A stretch of 64,000 nucleotides of DNA. It comes from VAZQ01 sp035263865. GTDB taxonomy: Bacteria; Pseudomonadota; Alphaproteobacteria; Rhizobiales; Xanthobacteraceae. The stretch lies in NCBI GenBank assembly GCA_035263865.1, contig DATFQX010000509.1, forward strand, positions 7,130 through 71,129, in the 5' to 3' direction. Position numbers and translations under genes: made by a program. Positions 58,132-64,000 of the stretch are shown here, piece after piece (position 1 is the stretch's first letter; every line of letters starts with the position of its first letter). Under the pieces are notes generated by a model, which was not told the DNA's origin, did not search any database, and saw only the letters and a list, made by a program, of their open reading frames with translations.

Positions 58132-58226
58132 CCCAACCGCCCATGCCACGCGCCTCCGCCGCCTTTCGCCCAAAGCGTCTCTTGCCCTTGAGTGACAACT
58201 TGCCGCGTCTGCGCGGCTGCTTCGGG

Positions 58227-58258
58227 TGCGTCATATTGCGATTGCGTCGTATTGCGAT
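58227..58258. repeat. Tandem 16-bp direct repeat upstream of the BI-1 gene
   Basis: Two adjacent 16-base units, TGCGTCATATTGCGAT and TGCGTCGTATTGCGAT, differ at one position. They lie in the 297-base gap between the YbbP-like permease and the BI-1 gene, about 170 bases before the ATG. Nothing else recognisable was seen in this gap. Confidence 0.6.
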
Positions 58259-58428
58259 AATGTAATTTGTTCAGGCCCTTGGAAGGCCAGCGTCAACAAA
58301 TCCCTGCTGTGGCATCTGGCGTCGGAACCAATCCCGCACTAGATTCCGCGCATCGGACGCCAGCCGCTGTGCCGGTAGGGCGCCTTATCATCCGGCCCTC
58401 GGGTCGGAATCAGAGAGAGGTATCTTCC

Positions 58429-59193
58429 ATGTCGGATTTCGACCGGAACTACGCGGCTGCCAGACGCGGCGTCGGTGCGGACCGAGCAGTTGCGATCGAC
58501 CAAGGCCTGCGGGCCTACATGATCCGCGTCTACAACTACATGGCGATGGGCGTCGCGCTCACCGGCATCGCCTCCTGGCTCACGTTCCAGGCGGCGGTTG
58601 TGGCCAACGCGAATGGCGCGATCGTGGGATTGACCTCATTCGGCCAGATGATTTTCAGCGGACCGGCGGTACTGGTTCTATTTTTTGGAACGCTGGGTCT
58701 GGTCTTTCTCATCAGCTGGCGCATCGACCGGCTGGAGCCGTCGACCGCATTCGCGCTGTTCATGGTTTATGCGGCGCTGCTCGGCGTAATGTTATCGTCG
58801 GTCTTCCTGGCCTACACTCTCGTCTCGATCACGCGCGTGTTCTTCATCTCGGCGGCGGCCTTCGGCGCGCTGAGCCTTTACGGCTACACGACTCAGCGTG
58901 ATCTCTCGCCGATCGGCTCCTTCCTGCTCATGGGATTGATAGGGCTGATCATCGCCATGCTGGTCAACCTCTTCCTCAAGAGCAGCGGCCTCGACTTCGT
59001 CATCTCCGCGATTGGGGTGCTGATCTTCGCCGGCTTGACCGCCTGGGATACCCAGCGCATCAAGAAGATGTACGATCCGATGGAGGATGGCACGATCGTC
59101 GGCCGCAAGGCGGTGATGGGCGCGCTTTCGCTCTATCTCGATTTCATCAACCTGTTCTTGTTCCTATTGCGCTTCCTCGGCGACCGTCGCTGA
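58429..59193 (+). CDS. Bax inhibitor-1/YccA-family membrane protein
   Basis: 254 residues with seven hydrophobic segments and the family signature YNYMAMGVALTGIASW at the first segment and a C-terminal ALSLYLDFINLFLFLLR. Bacterial members include YccA, which modulates FtsH proteolysis, and pH-sensitive calcium-leak channels. ATG 58429 has GAGAGAGG upstream. A strong hairpin follows the gene. Confidence 0.92.
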   Translation: MSDFDRNYAAARRGVGADRAVAIDQGLRAYMIRVYNYMAMGVALTGIASWLTFQAAVVANANGAIVGLTSFGQMIFSGPAVLVLFFGTLGLVFLISWRIDRLEPSTAFALFMVYAALLGVMLSSVFLAYTLVSITRVFFISAAAFGALSLYGYTTQRDLSPIGSFLLMGLIGLIIAMLVNLFLKSSGLDFVISAIGVLIFAGLTAWDTQRIKKMYDPMEDGTIVGRKAVMGALSLYLDFINLFLFLLRFLGDRR

Positions 59194-59217
59194 GCGACCG
59201 CAACGGCCGACCCGAAA

Positions 59218-59250
59218 AATGGCGCCCCGGCGATGAGCCGGGGCGCCATT
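59218..59250 (+). terminator. Strong hairpin terminator after the BI-1 gene
   Basis: A 14-bp perfect stem: AATGGCGCCCCGGC and its complement separated by GATGA, starting 25 bases after the stop. It is followed by GCATTT, so the T run is weak. Confidence 0.65.
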
Positions 59251-59322
59251 GCATTTACAGGAACCCAGCCGGACAGCGCGTGAGCAACGAGATATTATCG
59301 GAGCGTCTATCGCCTCTGATTC

Positions 59323-59847
59323 ATGGCCGCCTTTCCCATCCGCTCCGCCCAAGCGCGCGATCTTGCAGCGATTACCCAGATCTACGAGCATGCCGTGCGG
59401 CACGGCACTGCATCCTTCGAGATCGAGCCACCCAGCGAGCGCGAAATGGCGAAACGCTACGAGGCCCTGCGGGTCGGCGGCTATCCTTATCTGGTGGCAG
59501 AGTTTGATCGCGAGATCGTCGGCTTCGCCTATGCGGGCCCCTATCGGGCGCGCCCGGCTTATCGCTGGAGCGTAGAGGATTCGATCTATATCGCGCCAGC
59601 AATGCAGCGCCGGGGGATCGGCCGCGCGTTGCTGAAACGGCTGATCGCCGAAGCGGAAGCCGGCGGATCCCGACAAATGATCGCGGTGATCGGGGATTCC
59701 GCCAACACCGGCTCGATCGAACTGCATCGCGCCGCCGGCTTTCGCATGGTCGGCACCTTCGACAATGTGGGCTTCAAACTCGGCCGCTGGCTCGACAGCG
59801 TCCTGATGCAGCGAGCGCTCGGGCCCGGCGCGACGGCGATGCCGTGA
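59323..59847 (+). CDS. GNAT acetyltransferase, phosphinothricin N-acetyltransferase-like
   Basis: 174 residues. Matches the PAT/Bar/MddA group: ITQIYEHAVRHGTASFEIEPP at the N-terminus, SVEDSIYIAPAMQRRGIGRALL (acetyl-CoA loop) and GDSANTGSIELHRAAGFRMVGTF. Members acetylate methionine sulfoximine, phosphinothricin or similar amines; in most soil bacteria the natural substrate is unclear. Confidence 0.88.
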   Translation: MAAFPIRSAQARDLAAITQIYEHAVRHGTASFEIEPPSEREMAKRYEALRVGGYPYLVAEFDREIVGFAYAGPYRARPAYRWSVEDSIYIAPAMQRRGIGRALLKRLIAEAEAGGSRQMIAVIGDSANTGSIELHRAAGFRMVGTFDNVGFKLGRWLDSVLMQRALGPGATAMP

Positions 59848-59859
59848 TTGCGACCGGCG

Positions 59860-60234
59860 TCAGCCAGGCACGACACTGAGCGATTGATCGATCGCCCGCA
59901 GCACCGGATCGAGCTCATGGCCTCGGCGTACAATCAAGCCGGTCGCCGAGATCACGCAATAGGCGCCCTGCCGACGCGCGAGCTTCGGGCTTTTCTCAAT
60001 GCGGTAGACCGGAACCTCGGCGGCGCGGCGGAACACGGAAAACACCGCGCGGTCCTTCAGAAAATCAATGGCGTAGTCACGCCATTCGCCGGCGGCGACC
60101 TTGCGACCATAGAGACCAAAAATGCGGTTGAGCTCGCGCCGGTCAAAAGTCACACGGCTCACGGGGACGAGGGGCACAGCAGCGGGAGCCTCGCCCCCAT
60201 GCGACGCGCTCGGCTCAGTATCGCCGCGGTTCAT
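59860..60234 (-). CDS. DUF2794 protein
   Basis: 124 residues; a conserved alphaproteobacterial protein with RVTFDRRELNRIFGLYGRKV followed by EWRDYAIDFLKDRAVFSVFRR. Function unknown. ATG 60234 has an AAAGGAGG site at seven bases. Convergent with the acetyltransferase gene. Confidence 0.85.
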   Translation of the reverse strand: MNRGDTEPSASHGGEAPAAVPLVPVSRVTFDRRELNRIFGLYGRKVAAGEWRDYAIDFLKDRAVFSVFRRAAEVPVYRIEKSPKLARRQGAYCVISATGLIVRRGHELDPVLRAIDQSLSVVPG

Positions 60235-60618
60235 TCGGCGCCTCCTTTTGGCAGATCAATGCCGCAATGATTGCGCCGGATGCAAGCATCGGCAAGTGGG
60301 AATGAATCGCGCCGCAAGGTGGCGCGTGACTGCGTCATAGTGAACTGCGATCCTCACCAATTCGTCAATGAAATCATGGTGCTGCCCAATTCCGATCCCG
60401 GCAGCGCCAAGCCGAAATACGAAGTAGGAGATCGTCGCCTCAGGGTTCGTCTTTCCTTTGAGCGCCGAATTTTCCAGCCACCAGCCGCCGGCGTTCGAGG
60501 TGGACTGGGACCACTAGCTCAGTCGCGATGCAAGCGAACGAGTCGATCGGAGCGGGGCACAGCCGCACCCATTCTGAGTGGGATGCGCGGTGAACGCGCG
60601 TGATCTAACGATTTCCGT
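60235..60618. other. Intergenic gap
   Basis: About 380 bases between the DUF2794 start and the DUF1223 stop. A 110-codon rightward frame (60271-60603) has an Arg-rich composition, no clear ribosome site and no recognisable domain. I regard it as non-coding. The gap should hold the DUF2794 promoter. Confidence 0.35.
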
Positions 60619-61356
60619 TCACTGGATCGCCGCCAGCGCGGCCCCGAGGATCGCCTTCGGCTTCTCGGTCGTGCCGCTTTGAACTAGGACCGCCGCTTCG
60701 TCGATGTTTCCGCCCTTGAGCGTCTGTACCGGAATACTCCACGAATTGGCCTTGCCCGTCCAATCGCCAAGCTTCATCCAGCGCCGTACGACATTGTGGT
60801 AGGTGATCGTGCGGCCTTTGTTCTCGCCGCGCCCAATTGCGATCGTGGCGGCTCTGACAAGCCCAAACAGCCAGACTTCGGCGCTCGTGCGAGCATCCGT
60901 AACGTCCGGCACCGTGACATTGAGCCGCGCATCGGAGAGCGTCAGTGTCGGGAGCAATGACATCGCGCCGTTCTTCCGGCTGTTCGCGATGGCAGCCTCG
61001 ATCGCAGCTTTGTCGCTGCCGACCGCGTGCATGATTCCACTCACCACCACCTGCGGGGTGTACACTTGGCCGTCGCCGCGCGCGTGTGCGTAGGCCTTTT
61101 GCCGGGCGGTGTTGTGCGGGTCGGCGAGCGTATCCTTCCAGCCGAGATAATCCCAGTAATCGACCGGCACGCTGATGGGAACGAGGGAGGGATCGGCGGC
61201 GAGCTCCCCGAGCAGTCGGTCGGCTGGTGGGCAGGAGGAGCAGCCTTGACTCGTAAACAACTCAATCACGGCGCGCGGCTGAGCGTGAGCAGCGGAAAGC
61301 GGCGGCACTGAAGAACAAATGACGATCGCCGCGTAGGCGAGGCAACAACGAATCAT
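60619..61356 (-). CDS. DUF1223 thioredoxin-fold exported protein
   Basis: 245 residues with a signal peptide (hydrophobic region before AHAQPRAV). After it comes VIELFTSQGCSSCPPADRLL, the DUF1223 hallmark with a CxxC pair, and YWDYLGWKDTLADP. Found widely in Rhizobiales as a secreted redox-type protein of unknown role. The frame is open to 61434, but ATG 61356 fits a signal peptide best. Confidence 0.88.
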   Translation of the reverse strand: MIRCCLAYAAIVICSSVPPLSAAHAQPRAVIELFTSQGCSSCPPADRLLGELAADPSLVPISVPVDYWDYLGWKDTLADPHNTARQKAYAHARGDGQVYTPQVVVSGIMHAVGSDKAAIEAAIANSRKNGAMSLLPTLTLSDARLNVTVPDVTDARTSAEVWLFGLVRAATIAIGRGENKGRTITYHNVVRRWMKLGDWTGKANSWSIPVQTLKGGNIDEAAVLVQSGTTEKPKAILGAALAAIQ

Positions 61357-61467
61357 CGCGATCCTTCCCCGCCGCCCCAGGCGAGGTTCCGTTTTGCCCC
61401 TCCGCGGTAGTGTCATACGCAGGCGCGCGATCACCCGCCACTCAATTCGAGGTGAGCCGGCAGCAAT

Positions 61468-64000
<2,533 letters not shown>

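Noticed and set aside
60271..60603. 110-codon rightward frame in the DUF2794/DUF1223 gap
   Set aside because: Arg-rich, no ribosome site and no recognisable family; kept as non-coding.

Overview
The window is GC-rich DNA from an alphaproteobacterium, most likely of the order Hyphomicrobiales (Rhizobiales; Bradyrhizobium/Xanthobacteraceae-like). The evidence is gene order: proA-nadD-rsfS-rlmH-envC-ctpA-rppH, atpHAGDC, divergent priA/xerC, and mdh-sucCD-sucAB-lpd, together with DUF2794, DUF1223 and DUF4337 proteins. No rRNA, tRNA, CRISPR array or insertion sequence was seen. Most stop codons and reading frames are unambiguous; several start codons are chosen on Shine-Dalgarno spacing and stated as such.

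Region 1 (1-24,000) is accessory and catabolic. It holds a leaderless TRAP-type binding protein (cut by the left edge), an MFS carrier, an M15-like peptidase, an acyl-CoA ligase, a broken hydrolase/cyclase gene, a luciferase-like flavin oxidoreductase divergent from a MarR regulator with a clear operator palindrome, a bicupin, a two-gene ABC importer, and an EutA-like ATPase with a very His-rich tail. Then comes a probable degradation cluster: UbiD decarboxylase, class II aldolase, a small unknown protein, two cupins, a thiamine-diphosphate enzyme, a leaderless ModA-like binding protein, an unknown Rossmann/FtsZ-like protein, an FAD-dependent reductase, a beta-hydroxyacid dehydrogenase and an SDR. 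Taken together these suggest decarboxylation and further breakdown of an aromatic or hydroxy-acid substrate that I cannot name. This is the best candidate in the window for an undescribed system.

Region 2 (24,100-40,900) is core: proline and NAD synthesis, ribosome silencing and methylation, peptidoglycan remodelling and carboxyl-terminal processing, RNA decapping, the F1 ATP synthase operon on the minus strand, a DMT exporter, PriA, XerC and a small membrane protein.

Region 3 (41,000-51,100) is the TCA block on the minus strand: mdh, sucC, sucD, a broken outer-membrane beta-barrel gene, sucA, sucB and lpd. Region 4 (51,200-64,000) is mixed housekeeping: ZapE, two acetyltransferases, ThpR, a GDSL esterase next to its usual ABC partner pair, a BI-1 membrane protein, DUF2794, DUF1223 and the start-truncated aconitase gene acnA.

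Non-coding structure includes three intergenic loci built from degenerate 7-bp units arranged as inverted repeats, one double-palindrome element, a tandem 16-bp repeat, hairpin terminators, and a probable sucA promoter with a perfect hairpin upstream.
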